The notes below the pieces were generated by a model that did not search any database, was not told the origin of the DNA, and saw nothing but the letters and a program-made list of their open reading frames with translations. DNA of 64,000 nucleotides. Origin: Tunturibacter gelidoferens (GTDB taxonomy: Bacteria > Acidobacteriota > Terriglobia > Terriglobales > Acidobacteriaceae). Every line of letters starts with the position of its first letter. Position 1 is the first letter of the stretch. Location: positions 1,240,001-1,304,000 of the forward strand of contig NZ_CP132938.1 of assembly GCF_040358255.1 (NCBI RefSeq). Reading direction: 5' to 3'. Positions 55,245 through 63,897 of this stretch are shown here, piece by piece. The translations under genes and the position numbers were made by a program.

Positions 55245-56725
55245 TAGCGGAGTTCGCCGATGTAGGCCCCGTAGGGCGGGAGCGTCATCTCGTCGAGATG
55301 CATGGTGCCTATCCCGTCATAGGAGCGCAGAACTGTCCGAAGAAAGCTGCCGCGCAGCCCGAGTTTCGTTGTATCGGCTTTGAGCGAAAGCTGTACCGGC
55401 TGTGGGGTGAGATTGAACAGCAGGACCAGAACGGGAGAGTTGGCGGAGACCACCTTCGGTTTGCGGATCAGGACGAGAACATTCTGATCGTCGCGGTTGA
55501 TGGTGAGGCTGGTGCCCGAGGCCAGAGTGGTGTTGCCGTGGTGAAGCGTGCTGAGCTGGCGATACCAGTTGAGGAGAGAGTTCGGGTCGGCGTCTTCCAG
55601 TGCGGCGTTGGGCGCGGCATCGGGAGGAGTACTCGCGGCGGTCGTGGGGGGCTTGTACGGGACATATGTTTCGGTGGCGGGTGCCGGTTTTGCAGGCGGT
55701 GGTGGTGCATCCCACTGAATCAACGGTGTGACTGCGTCAGGTGAAGACGAGGTGCGGACACCGAGCTCCTGCCCGTAGTAGAGGAGCGATTCGGCGCGGG
55801 TGGTGAAGAGGAAGGTGGCGAGAAGCCTGGCGATCGCAAGATCGTGGTGGCCGTCGGCGTAGCGGCTCATGCTCCGGGTGAAGGAGGGGCCGTCGGTGGC
55901 GAGAAGCGGGAGGCTGTGTCCGGCTTGCTGGATCTCCTGGAGGTGGTCGATGATCGGACGAATGGCAGCGGCGTTGAGAGTGGTGATGGCACCCGGGCGG
56001 TCGTCGAGGAGGAGTTGCGGGGATTGGGTGTCGAGTGCGGTGTAGGCGTGGGTTGTAGTGCCGGTGCTTGATTGTTTTCGAGAGCGTGAGTGCGCGTGAT
56101 GACGGCCGCGTGTGGAGGGTTGTGGCTCAGGCTGAGGTTGGGCAGTTGCGGTCAAGGTAAGGTCGGCATCCGCGATCAGGATGCGTTGGCCGAGATAACT
56201 GCTGGCCGTGGTGCGGAGAGTTGAAGCCTGAGCGCGGGCGGTGTCGTTGGTGCCGATGACATGAAAACCCGCGATGCCGCGATTGAGCCAGAAGCGGGCG
56301 ACATTGGGCAGATCGGCTGCGGGAATGGCGGGGTCGAGGTCGAGCAGGACGCGGAGGTGGCGGCTGCTGGCTTCGCGGAGGAGGTCATCGAAGTCGTCCA
56401 GGGTGCCGAGGGTGGGGTCGATGGTTTCGGCGTGAGTGGGATCGGGCTGTAAGTGCGTGAGGAGGATGGCGTCGGTGCCGAGAGAGTGAATGTAGTCGAG
56501 GCGATGAGCGATGCCGTGGAGGGGGCTGTCTCCGGCGGGGCCGAAGTCGACAGGATTGATCTCATAGATGATGGCGCGTTTCCACCAGAGGTCGGTGGTG
56601 ATGCCCGAGCCTACCCAGCCGGGGCGGGCGAGGGTTTGGGTTGCGGCGAATGGACTTGCTGCGGTGAGGATGCAGGCGAAGCAGAGGAGGAAAGGTCGGC
56701 GGGGCGTTCGATGGAAGGTGATCAT
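55241..56725 (-). CDS. GH13 alpha-amylase-like exported protein lacking catalytic residues
   Basis: A 494-residue secreted protein with a signal peptide and the alpha-amylase barrel order: WWKRAIIYEINPVDFG, HRLDYIHSLGTDAILLTHLQ, then regions that normally hold catalysis. In place of the D-x-x-x-N-H of region I it has RVLLDLDPAIPA; in region II GFHVIGTNDTA lacks the nucleophile Asp of the family GFRxD; region III reads ILIADADLT without the general acid Glu; region IV has LLATDGPSF. An all-beta C-terminal domain follows. It may bind glucans or act as a structural protein. A disordered insert (SRSRKQSSTGTTTH) is present. Confidence 0.75.
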   Translation of the reverse strand: MITFHRTPRRPFLLCFACILTAASPFAATQTLARPGWVGSGITTDLWWKRAIIYEINPVDFGPAGDSPLHGIAHRLDYIHSLGTDAILLTHLQPDPTHAETIDPTLGTLDDFDDLLREASSRHLRVLLDLDPAIPAADLPNVARFWLNRGIAGFHVIGTNDTARAQASTLRTTASSYLGQRILIADADLTLTATAQPQPEPQPSTRGRHHAHSRSRKQSSTGTTTHAYTALDTQSPQLLLDDRPGAITTLNAAAIRPIIDHLQEIQQAGHSLPLLATDGPSFTRSMSRYADGHHDLAIARLLATFLFTTRAESLLYYGQELGVRTSSSPDAVTPLIQWDAPPPPAKPAPATETYVPYKPPTTAASTPPDAAPNAALEDADPNSLLNWYRQLSTLHHGNTTLASGTSLTINRDDQNVLVLIRKPKVVSANSPVLVLLFNLTPQPVQLSLKADTTKLGLRGSFLRTVLRSYDGIGTMHLDEMTLPPYGAYIGELRY

Positions 56726-56891
56726 GCGCTCGTTATTGAGATGCTACGCGAGATGGCCCTGGCGTGGGGAGATGGAGTGTCAGGTACTCAGGTGAGCTAT
56801 GTTGTGCCGGCGATATTTGCTCATTTTCTTGTGTTTGACGATGCGAGGTTTTATGGTCAATGAATCCGTTACAAATAAAAAGGAGATTTGC

Positions 56892-58382
56892 ATGAAAGGT
56901 CTTGCCGCTTTTGGTTTGGGGGCTGCGCTGGTTTTTGTTCAGACGGGGACGGCGCAGATGGGTGCACCTGATACGCCGCCACCGGTGTCGATGCAGGCTG
57001 TCAGCGGGCCGCTGGCGGCGAAGTACAAGGCGGAGGCGGATAGGATTCTGAAGGCAGGCGAGACAGATGACGATGGATATGTGGCGCTGACGTATCTGTG
57101 CGACCACATCGGCAAGCGGCTGAGTGGTTCGCCGCAGCTGAACACCGCGGTGGAATGGGGTGCCGAGTTGATGCGAAAGGCCGGGCTGCAGAATGTGACG
57201 GTGCAGCCGGTGATGGTGCCGCATTGGGTGAGGGGGAGCGAGTCGGGTGCCATCGTCGCGCCTGTGACGAAGCCGCTGCATATGTTGGGGCTGGGTATGA
57301 GCGTGGGAACACCGAAGGACGGCATTACGGCGGAGGCGGTGTTTGTGCCGAGCTTTGCGGCGCTGGATGCGATGACGCCGGAGCAGGTGAAGGGAAAGAT
57401 CGTGGTGTTCAATCCGGGCTGGCATGGTTATGGCGTGAACGTGATGTATCGGGCGATTGGACCGTCGAAGGCCGCGGCGAAGGGCGCAGTCGGTGTGTTA
57501 GTGCGGTCGGCTACGGGGCTGGCGATGCAGACTCCGCATACGGGCTCGCTTTACTACGACGAGAAGGTGACGAAGATTCCGGCAGCTGCGATCTCGATCG
57601 AGGATGCGCTGATGATCGAGCGGCTGTGCAAAGAGGGGCCGGTGAAGGTGCATCTGCAGATGGACGCTCATATGGAAGCTGACGTGAAAGCCGGAAACGT
57701 GATGGGTGAGATTGTTGGCAGCGAGCATCCGGAGCAGGTTGTGGTGATTGGCGGGCACATTGATTCTTGGGATGTGGGGCAAGGCGCGCAGGACGATGGA
57801 TCTGGCATTATGGGAACGTTTCAAGCGGTGACGCTGATTCATAAGCTGGGCCTGAAGCCGAAGCGGACAATTCGGCTGGTGTTCTGGGTGAACGAAGAGA
57901 ATGGCGAGGCGGGCGGGAAGGCTTATCGAAAGATGATTGGCGCGAAGATCGGCGAACAGGTGGCGGCGATCGAGATGGACGAAGGAGCGGAGAAGCCGCT
58001 GGGGATTGGATATGGCGGGTTCGAGTCGATGATGCCTGGTGCGCCGCCTTTTGACTTGAGCAAGCTGCCGCCGGATCAGCAGCAGTCGTTTGCGACGCTA
58101 CAGGACATTGCTTCGCTGCTGGGGCCGATTGGTGCGGACAAGGTGCTGCCGGGTGGGGGTGGGTCTGACATCGAGCCGCTTACCGACGACGGCGTGCCCG
58201 CGTTGGCTCCGAGGACAGAGGATCTGCACTACTTCGACTGGCACCATACGGAGGCGGATACGCTCGATAAGGTGGATCCGAAGGAGTTTCGGAAGAACGC
58301 GGCGATGTTGTCCGTGGTGGCGTATGTGTTGGCCGATATGGATGGGCAGTTGGCAGGGAAGACCGCGGCTCCTGCGAAGTAG
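56892..58382 (+). CDS. M28 family metallopeptidase, exported
   Basis: A 496-residue secreted aminopeptidase. Signal peptide: MKGLAAFGLGAALVFVQTGT, then AQ. A PA (protease-associated) insert (PSKAAAKGAVGVLVRSATGL) lies in the middle. Zinc ligands of the M28 fold are visible: His289 (GGHIDSWDVG) and Asp301 (GAQDDGSG), catalytic Glu335/336 (NEENGEAGG), Asp363 (EMDEG) and a late His (FDWHHTEAD). It cleaves N-terminal residues from peptides. AGGAG 7 nt before ATG 56892 decides the start, and a terminator follows. A related S9 peptidase lies at 16-18.6 kb. Confidence 0.93.
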   Translation: MKGLAAFGLGAALVFVQTGTAQMGAPDTPPPVSMQAVSGPLAAKYKAEADRILKAGETDDDGYVALTYLCDHIGKRLSGSPQLNTAVEWGAELMRKAGLQNVTVQPVMVPHWVRGSESGAIVAPVTKPLHMLGLGMSVGTPKDGITAEAVFVPSFAALDAMTPEQVKGKIVVFNPGWHGYGVNVMYRAIGPSKAAAKGAVGVLVRSATGLAMQTPHTGSLYYDEKVTKIPAAAISIEDALMIERLCKEGPVKVHLQMDAHMEADVKAGNVMGEIVGSEHPEQVVVIGGHIDSWDVGQGAQDDGSGIMGTFQAVTLIHKLGLKPKRTIRLVFWVNEENGEAGGKAYRKMIGAKIGEQVAAIEMDEGAEKPLGIGYGGFESMMPGAPPFDLSKLPPDQQQSFATLQDIASLLGPIGADKVLPGGGGSDIEPLTDDGVPALAPRTEDLHYFDWHHTEADTLDKVDPKEFRKNAAMLSVVAYVLADMDGQLAGKTAAPAK

Positions 58383-58395
58383 CTTTTAGAAAAGG

Positions 58396-58432
58396 ATGGC
58401 TGTGGCGAGTGTTCCGCTGCAGCCATTTTTTT
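58396..58432 (+). terminator. Rho-independent terminator of the M28 gene
   Basis: ATGGCTG (58396-58402) pairs with CAGCCAT (58420-58426) around a 17-nt loop, followed by seven T. It lies 14 bp after the stop. Confidence 0.8.
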
Positions 58433-58438
58433 GTGAGT

Positions 58439-59386
58439 TTAGTTTGGCGGCGGAGCCGTGGAGGGTGGGACCGGCTTGCCGTTTGCTGTTTCGGACTCCA
58501 TCAGTTCGACGCGGGTGCCGTCGGGGTCGAAGAGGTTGACCTGGCGCTTGCCGTTGACGCCGGTGTGAGGAGCCACAGGCTTGCCGTAAGTTTGGAAGGC
58601 TGGGCGAGATTCGAGGACGTTGATGGACTTTGCGACGTCGGGCACGAGGAGAGAGATGTGTTCCTGGCCTCCGCGTTTGTCCGGTGGGGGAAGATCGCGG
58701 TAGAGCATGAACTCGACGTAGTCGTTGCCGTCGGGTACCTGCATGTCGATCCAGCTTAGTTGCGTGCCGTTGGAGCTGCCGCGCCAGAACTCGTGGAAGG
58801 CGAGAAGATCGCCGTAGAACTTGATGGACTTCTCGCTGTTGCCGACGAGAAAGCCGAGGTGGTAGATGGAGTCGGAGATGCGGGAGGCGGGGAGGAATTT
58901 GCCGGTGTTGCGCGCTTCCATGCCATCGGGCTGAGGCTCGACGAACTCGATGAGATTGCCGTCGGGATCTTTGATCTCGAAGTTCAGGTCGCCGGTTTTG
59001 CCTTTGCTGACCTGATTGCCGACGAGGATGCCGCGAGAGGCGAGATACAGTCGCATCCGCTCGGCGTTCGAGACGATGAAGGCGATGTGGCTGAGGTGAC
59101 CCGAGCCTGCCGGCGGTTGCTGATTGAAGAGTTCGACGTGCTGGTGGTCGTTGATCTTTATGAAGGCGATGCGGGTGGTGCCGTCGGGGTTCTTGAGATC
59201 GTAGGGTTCGTCGTAGCCGAGGAGGCCGTGCCAGAAGTCCAGGGCTTTGGGTAGGTCGGAGACGAAGAAGCCGACGTGCGAGATGCCGAGAATCTTGGGA
59301 CGAGTTGGTGTGGTTTGGGCCTGGATGGTCAGCGTGCAGGTGAAGAGGGTGGCGCAGATCGCTGCTAGTCGCTTGCTTCGATTCAT
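58439..59386 (-). CDS. Exported protein with two VOC domains
   Basis: A 315-residue protein with a signal peptide (MNRSKRLAAICATLFTCTLT, then IQAQ) and two glyoxalase-type domains: GISHVGFFVSDLPKALDFWH ... IEFVEPQPDG, and SIYHLGFLVGNSEKSIKFYG ... VELMESETANG. Each carries His and Glu in the expected metal-ligand positions. Exported double-VOC proteins are common in acidobacteria and their substrate is unknown. The gene is convergent with the M28 peptidase gene. Confidence 0.87.
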   Translation of the reverse strand: MNRSKRLAAICATLFTCTLTIQAQTTPTRPKILGISHVGFFVSDLPKALDFWHGLLGYDEPYDLKNPDGTTRIAFIKINDHQHVELFNQQPPAGSGHLSHIAFIVSNAERMRLYLASRGILVGNQVSKGKTGDLNFEIKDPDGNLIEFVEPQPDGMEARNTGKFLPASRISDSIYHLGFLVGNSEKSIKFYGDLLAFHEFWRGSSNGTQLSWIDMQVPDGNDYVEFMLYRDLPPPDKRGGQEHISLLVPDVAKSINVLESRPAFQTYGKPVAPHTGVNGKRQVNLFDPDGTRVELMESETANGKPVPPSTAPPPN

Positions 59387-59609
59387 CTGAAGTTTCAGTC
59401 CTCTCGTCGGAGTTATCGTACATGGTTTGAATTCGGGCCGAGGCGCACGTTTTCTTGAAATTCACGGTGCTTCGATTGACAGGGCACAGTCGGCTCGATA
59501 GCCTCGAAGTCCGGCAGTGATTGGTGGGCCAATCTTTTTGCTGTCCGAATCCCAAGAGCCCTTGTCGGCGGCGCACGTGATTGCGATGGGGCGGAAGGCT
59601 GGACTTTCG

Positions 59610-60089
59610 ATGAGCACAAGAGCAGATTTCAGCGTTGATGAGTGGGACCTCCTGCGTTCCTCTCCGTTTATGGCGAGCATTCTGGTTGTGGCGGCCAGCC
59701 CCAGCGGACCTATCGGCCTCGTTCAAGAGTCTACTGCTGCGGGCAAGATGATCTTGCAAGCAGCCGGATCAGCGCAGACGCCGTTGCTGAAAGATCTTGC
59801 GCAGGACCTGACTCAGAAGATGTCGATTCCTAGACCACCGGCGGGCGCTACTCCTGTTCAGGTACAGGCGGCGGCAACCGAGATCCTGAAGCGGACCTCC
59901 GATCTGCTGGCGCAGAAGGCTACGCCGGAAGAAGCGACTGAGGTAAAGCAGTGGCTGGCCGGAGTTGCGAAGGCGACCGCAGAGGCGACCAAGGAAGGCG
60001 GATTTCTCGGCTTCGGAGGGACTCTGGTCTCCGAGGAGGAGAAGGCCGCGCTGGCTACGGTCAACTCGACGCTTGGTCTTGCGGCCTAA
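59610..60089 (+). CDS. Hypothetical cytosolic protein
   Basis: A 159-residue, mostly helical protein without a signal peptide (MSTRADFSVDEWDLLRSSPF, MASILVVAASPSGPIGLVQE). The pattern of a D/E-W start, then an A-x-PSGPIGL turn and helices rich in Ala and Glu, occurs in a widespread family of uncharacterised proteins. I start at ATG 59610 because AAGG lies about 10 nt upstream; the frame is open to 59517 but that N-terminus is unlike the family. It lies between two minus-strand genes. Confidence 0.65.
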   Translation: MSTRADFSVDEWDLLRSSPFMASILVVAASPSGPIGLVQESTAAGKMILQAAGSAQTPLLKDLAQDLTQKMSIPRPPAGATPVQVQAAATEILKRTSDLLAQKATPEEATEVKQWLAGVAKATAEATKEGGFLGFGGTLVSEEEKAALATVNSTLGLAA

Positions 60090-60110
60090 ACAGCCGCCGT
60101 GTGGCTACGT

Positions 60111-61625
60111 TTAGTCGATGTCGAAGCTGACTCCTTGTGCCAAGGGCAGGTCGGTTCCGTAGTTGATGGTGTTGGTGGCGCGGCGCATGTACGCCTTCCA
60201 CGCGTCGGAGCCGGACTCGCGGCCTCCGCCGGTCTCCTTTTCGCCGCCGAAGGCTCCGCCGATCTCTGCGCCTGAGGTTCCGATGTTGACGTTGGCGATG
60301 CCGCAGTCGGAGCCGGTGGCGGAGAGGAAGAGTTCGGCTTCGCGGAGATTCATGGTGAAGATCGACGAGGAGAGGCCCTGGGGGACGTCGTTGTGGAGGG
60401 CGAGGGCGTCGGCGAAGTCGGTGTATTTGAGGACGTAGAGGATCGGCGCGAAGGTCTCGCGTTTGACGGTGTCGGTTTGCGAGCCGATCTCGACGAGGGC
60501 GGGGCGGACGTAGAAGGCTTCGTCGTTCGCGGTTGGGATTCGTTCTCCTCCGGTGACGGCGGCTCCGGCGCTGCGGGCTTCTTCAAGGGATTTCTGCATG
60601 GCGGTGTAGGAGCGCTCGTCGATGAGTGGGCCGACGAGGGTGCCCTGTGCGCCGGGGTCCCCGATGACGACGGAGCCGTAGACCTTTTTGAGCTGCGGTA
60701 TGAGCTTGTCGTAGACGCTTTCATTGACGATGAGGCGGCGGAGGGTCGTGCAGCGCTGGCCGGCGGTGCCCATGGCAGAGAAGGCGATGGCGCGTAGGGT
60801 AAGGTCGAGGTCGGCGGTGGGGGCGACGATGGCTGCATTGTTGCCGCCGAGCTCGAGGATGGCTTTGGCGAAGCGTGCGGCGAGCTTTGGAGCTACGGCG
60901 CGGCCCATGGTCGTTGATCCGGTGGCGGAGACGAGCGGGATGAGTGGGCTATCAACTAACTGCTCGCCTACTTTTGCGTCGCCGATGAGGAGGGTGGAGA
61001 GGCCTTCGGGAACGGGTTCGTATATCTCGGCGAATTTTTCAGCGGCTCGTTCGAAGATAGCCTGCGTGGCGAGGGCGGTGAGGGGGGTCCTTTCGGAGGG
61101 CTTCCAGACGACGGCGTTGCCGCAGACGAGCGCGAGGGCGGCGTTCCAGCTCCAGACGGCGACCGGGAAGTTGAAGGCGGAGATGATGCCGACGACACCG
61201 AGAGGGTGCCAGGTCTCCATCATGCGGTGTTTGGCGCGCTCGGAGGGGACGGTGAGGCCGGCGAGCTGGCGCGAGAGGCCAGCGGCGAAGGTGCAGATGT
61301 CGATCATCTCCTGAACTTCGCCGTGACCCTCGGAGAGAATCTTGCCGGTTTCGATGGTGACGAGGCGGCCGAGTAGATGGCTTTGGGCGCGAAGCTCCTC
61401 GCCGAGGAGGCGGACGAGTTCGCCGCGACGCGGTGCAGGGATGAGGCGCCATTGGAGGAAGGCGGTGTGGGCGAAGGCGATGGCTTTGCTGGCGGCCTCA
61501 GGCGTGATCGTGGCGATCTGGGCGATGACCTCGCCGGTGATTGGGGTGCGGACGGTGAGGTTGCCGGTGGTGGCGGGGACGCCGAGGTGCGCGAGGATGT
61601 CTTCGACTTCTTTTCTGATCGTCAT
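60111..61625 (-). CDS. ALDH7-type aldehyde dehydrogenase (aminoadipate-semialdehyde dehydrogenase)
   Basis: A 504-residue NAD-dependent dehydrogenase. Catalytic Cys292 is in GTAGQRCTTLRRL, Glu258 in LELGGNNA, and the cofactor loop is SAFNFPVAVWSWNAA. The C-terminal GTSGAEIGGAFGGEKETGGG and AWKAYMRRATNTINY are hallmarks of the ALDH7A1/Pcd group, which oxidises alpha-aminoadipic semialdehyde in lysine breakdown; Ala/Gly substitutions typical of the group are present. No other lysine genes are nearby. The start is ATG 61625. Confidence 0.93.
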   Translation of the reverse strand: MTIRKEVEDILAHLGVPATTGNLTVRTPITGEVIAQIATITPEAASKAIAFAHTAFLQWRLIPAPRRGELVRLLGEELRAQSHLLGRLVTIETGKILSEGHGEVQEMIDICTFAAGLSRQLAGLTVPSERAKHRMMETWHPLGVVGIISAFNFPVAVWSWNAALALVCGNAVVWKPSERTPLTALATQAIFERAAEKFAEIYEPVPEGLSTLLIGDAKVGEQLVDSPLIPLVSATGSTTMGRAVAPKLAARFAKAILELGGNNAAIVAPTADLDLTLRAIAFSAMGTAGQRCTTLRRLIVNESVYDKLIPQLKKVYGSVVIGDPGAQGTLVGPLIDERSYTAMQKSLEEARSAGAAVTGGERIPTANDEAFYVRPALVEIGSQTDTVKRETFAPILYVLKYTDFADALALHNDVPQGLSSSIFTMNLREAELFLSATGSDCGIANVNIGTSGAEIGGAFGGEKETGGGRESGSDAWKAYMRRATNTINYGTDLPLAQGVSFDID

Positions 61626-61744
61626 GGTTTGTCTGGGTTGTCTCGAGGGTTAGCGTAGATGGTTCGGGTCAGGGGTGGCAAGTTGGCGGGGGAGGCGCAC
61701 CCCCCTGAGGGGTATTATCGTATAAGTCGCTTTGAATCATCAGC

Positions 61745-61830
61745 TTACGTTTGGACGACATTTGCAAAATATTCATAACAAAGGGTTTACAGGCAAATAC
61801 GTCCAATCAAAGGGGTTACGGTTTGCAATA
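61745..61830. promoter_or_regulatory. A+T-rich segment with inverted and direct repeats
   Basis: GGACGACATTTGC (from 61753) and GCAAATACGTCC (from 61793) form an imperfect inverted repeat with about 27 nt between. In addition AAAGGGTTTAC (61780-61790) and AAAGGGGTTAC (61809-61819) are a direct repeat. The segment lies between the ALDH start (61625, minus) and the terminator at 61831; it might contain an operator or an RNA leader, but I see no gene. Confidence 0.4.
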
Positions 61831-61861
61831 GGAAAAGCCCTCTTGCGGCGAGGGCTTTTCC
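61831..61861. terminator. Bidirectional terminator-like hairpin
   Basis: GGAAAAGCCCTC (61831-61842), loop TTGCGGC, GAGGGCTTTTCC (61850-61861): a perfect 12-bp stem with A and T tracts on the two sides, so it can act for either strand. It probably terminates the minus-strand VWA gene. Confidence 0.85.
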
Positions 61862-61982
61862 AAGTCTGATACCAGTATAGCGGTTGGAGAGTAACTCATA
61901 CGCCACGCGAATGTGCTGGATTGGCGCGGGTTTTCGCGGTTTCGGGGCTTGACAAGATTTTTGGGTGAGAGCCAGGGGAGGA

Positions 61983-63158
61983 TTACTGGTTGGGGAGGAG
62001 CACCCTTCGCGAGCCCTCCACTGGCGCTTGTGATGAATTTATTGGAACGGTGTTCGCACCCTTTTTCTCGTCTTCGCTTGCGACGGGAACAGTGATTCCT
62101 GAGGGCGCAATATATAGATCACGCTTTCTGTAGGAGACGGCTATAGTGTGTTCTCCAGCTTCTTCGGTGGGAGAGCGCGGAAACTCGAGGATGTAGCGCT
62201 CCCGCACCATCTGTAGGAACTCCCGCAACCGCCAGCTCACGATTCCATATCTTTGCTGAACTTCGACTCCGCCGCTGAGGCCGCAGATCTGGTTGAATTT
62301 GTCTTCGGTAGACCGAAGGGATGAGGAGTCGACCTTGATCTCTCCTCTGTCTTGGCGATTCATCGCGGCGAAGACCGGGGTGGGAAGTAGTCCGAAGACG
62401 GCGATCGATTCGAACTGGGCGCGTCGCCTTACCGTCGACCACAGTGTTCGGCTGCCGCTGTCTTCGCCGTCGGTTATCGCCAGGAGGACACGTCGTCCGG
62501 ACTGGGGCGCGAGCTCGTCCAGCACGTTCGCCATGGAGTCCCAAAGGGGTATGGATGGCTTGCAGGGTACTGCGGAACCCTTCTTTCGCTGACGGATCTG
62601 CCAGGGCGTCAACCCGCGATCGACCGTCTGCCTGAGTACGGCCGCGTTGGCCGGCGCCTCGTAGGCTGTGCGGATGAGGGTGCAATCGAGCACATAAATC
62701 GAGACACGATCCTGCGGTTGCAGGTAGTCTGGCGCGAGACCGGCGATTGCCTGGGAGATTCGCGGCAGCATCTGGTTGTCCGGCTTACTCGCATCGATCA
62801 GGATCGACAAGGAGATTGGATCCCGGCCTTCCTGACGGACATACGTCGGAGGAAACTGCGGTCCTGAGTCCAGGCTGATGCGGAACTTTGAAGTGTCGAG
62901 GGGTTTCATTCGCTGGTAGTCGTCGGTGAGGACGAGGACGGGGACCTGCTTGAGATTGGTGTAGACGTGAAGGGTGGGAGTTGCGTCAGGGGAAGGTGCT
63001 TGTTGTGCGGTGGGCGCTGCTTCGGTGCTTGACTGAGCGGCGGCGCCGACGGCAGCGAGGGCGAGGAGGAGAGCGATAGCGGCGAATTTGTTTTGGTGGG
63101 GAGCTGATAGTTCGCTTCGCTTCGGGATCGTTTGCCGCAGTCTCTTGTCCATGGTCAC
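61983..63158 (-). CDS. VWFA-related acidobacterial-domain protein, exported
   Basis: A 391-residue secreted protein with a signal peptide (ALLLALAAVGAAAQ near residue 40). The VWA-type domain begins LHVYTNLKQVPVLVLTDD and contains LSILIDASKPDNQML (the DxSxS metal site is D-A-S-K-P) and LLAITDGEDSGSRTLW. A C-terminal region of beta strands follows (GEHTIAVSYRKRDLYIAPSG). This family is largely restricted to acidobacteria and its role is unknown. The start GTG 63158 has GAGG 5 nt upstream; ATG 63152 is the alternative. Confidence 0.85.
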   Translation of the reverse strand: MTMDKRLRQTIPKRSELSAPHQNKFAAIALLLALAAVGAAAQSSTEAAPTAQQAPSPDATPTLHVYTNLKQVPVLVLTDDYQRMKPLDTSKFRISLDSGPQFPPTYVRQEGRDPISLSILIDASKPDNQMLPRISQAIAGLAPDYLQPQDRVSIYVLDCTLIRTAYEAPANAAVLRQTVDRGLTPWQIRQRKKGSAVPCKPSIPLWDSMANVLDELAPQSGRRVLLAITDGEDSGSRTLWSTVRRRAQFESIAVFGLLPTPVFAAMNRQDRGEIKVDSSSLRSTEDKFNQICGLSGGVEVQQRYGIVSWRLREFLQMVRERYILEFPRSPTEEAGEHTIAVSYRKRDLYIAPSGITVPVASEDEKKGANTVPINSSQAPVEGSRRVLLPNQ

Positions 63159-63249
63159 TTAGACCTCGGTGTCGCGACTCTACAGCGGAGATTTTATTCG
63201 AGGAGAGGTGGGTTTGGCATCTTGGCGAGATCAGGGATCGTGGAGGTGA

Positions 63250-63693
63250 CATTCCTGGACGACCCCTGCGTCCTGCCGGGGATGGGTTTGCTATGGGGTC
63301 GACGGCAGCGATGAGTTCTGCTCGAAGGCCTTTGGAGCAGTCGCCGGCGTGTAATGGCTTGAGATTCACGATTTGGAGTTGGCCGTTTTGATCGCTGAAG
63401 ACGTGGATTTCTGCCTGGGTGGTGCGGTGGATCTGGTGGTTGCTGTAGGGCTCGTGTTGCATGAGCGTTGTGATCTCTTCGGGGAAGAAGACCTGGCCGA
63501 TGTGCGAGGTGTGGCCGGCGGCGTAGGTCTTGTTTGCTTCGTGGCCTTCGATGCGGACTTTGAAGTGGATGTGATTGGTGCGGCCCATGTAGAAGCCGGG
63601 GAAGACGGTGCGGAAGTTGACGGAGCCGTCGGGCGCGGCGATTTGAATGCCGCGGAGGGAGCCGATGGAAGGCTCATATGAGTAGACGCGGTT
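63250..63693 (-). pseudogene. 5'-truncated intradiol ring-cleavage dioxygenase
   Basis: The frame from 63693 down encodes NRVYSYEPSIGSLRGIQIAA, then DGSVNFRTVFPGFYMGRTNHIHFKV and FSDQNGQLQIVNL, i.e. the second Tyr (GFY) and the two His (HIH) iron ligands of an intradiol dioxygenase. A TAA lies directly upstream at 63694-63696, and the first 100 or more residues with the first Tyr are missing; the upstream sequence in other frames does not restore them. After about 63250 the frame continues without stop to 62986 in unrelated sequence overlapping the VWA gene. The gene is dead or a remnant. Confidence 0.65.
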
Positions 63694-63796
63694 TTAGCGG
63701 TGCGAGGACGGGGCGGCGGCGGAATTTGTTTCGTTGTGGGGGCTCGCGAGGCCATGATTCGGAGGCGACGTTTTTCTCGGCCAAGGGGGGTGCGTC

Positions 63797-63825
63797 TTGA
63801 TTTGTAACCCAAAAAGTGGTATAAT
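63797..63825 (+). promoter_or_regulatory. Sigma-70 promoter
   Basis: TTGATT (63797-63802) and TATAAT (63820-63825) are separated by 17 bp, which matches the consensus spacing. GTAACC (63804-63809) and GGTTAC (63832-63837) form an inverted repeat around the -10 region that may be an operator. Confidence 0.75.
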
Positions 63826-63897
63826 ACTAAAGGTTACCTTGTCGCGGACACGGCAGGGGGACGATCAGGAATTTGATCAGCCATTCAAGGAGCCGTG

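Noticed and set aside
62986..63588. A complete 200-residue dioxygenase
   Set aside because: The first Tyr ligand region is missing and the tail runs into the VWA gene without a stop typical of the family; a remnant is more likely.
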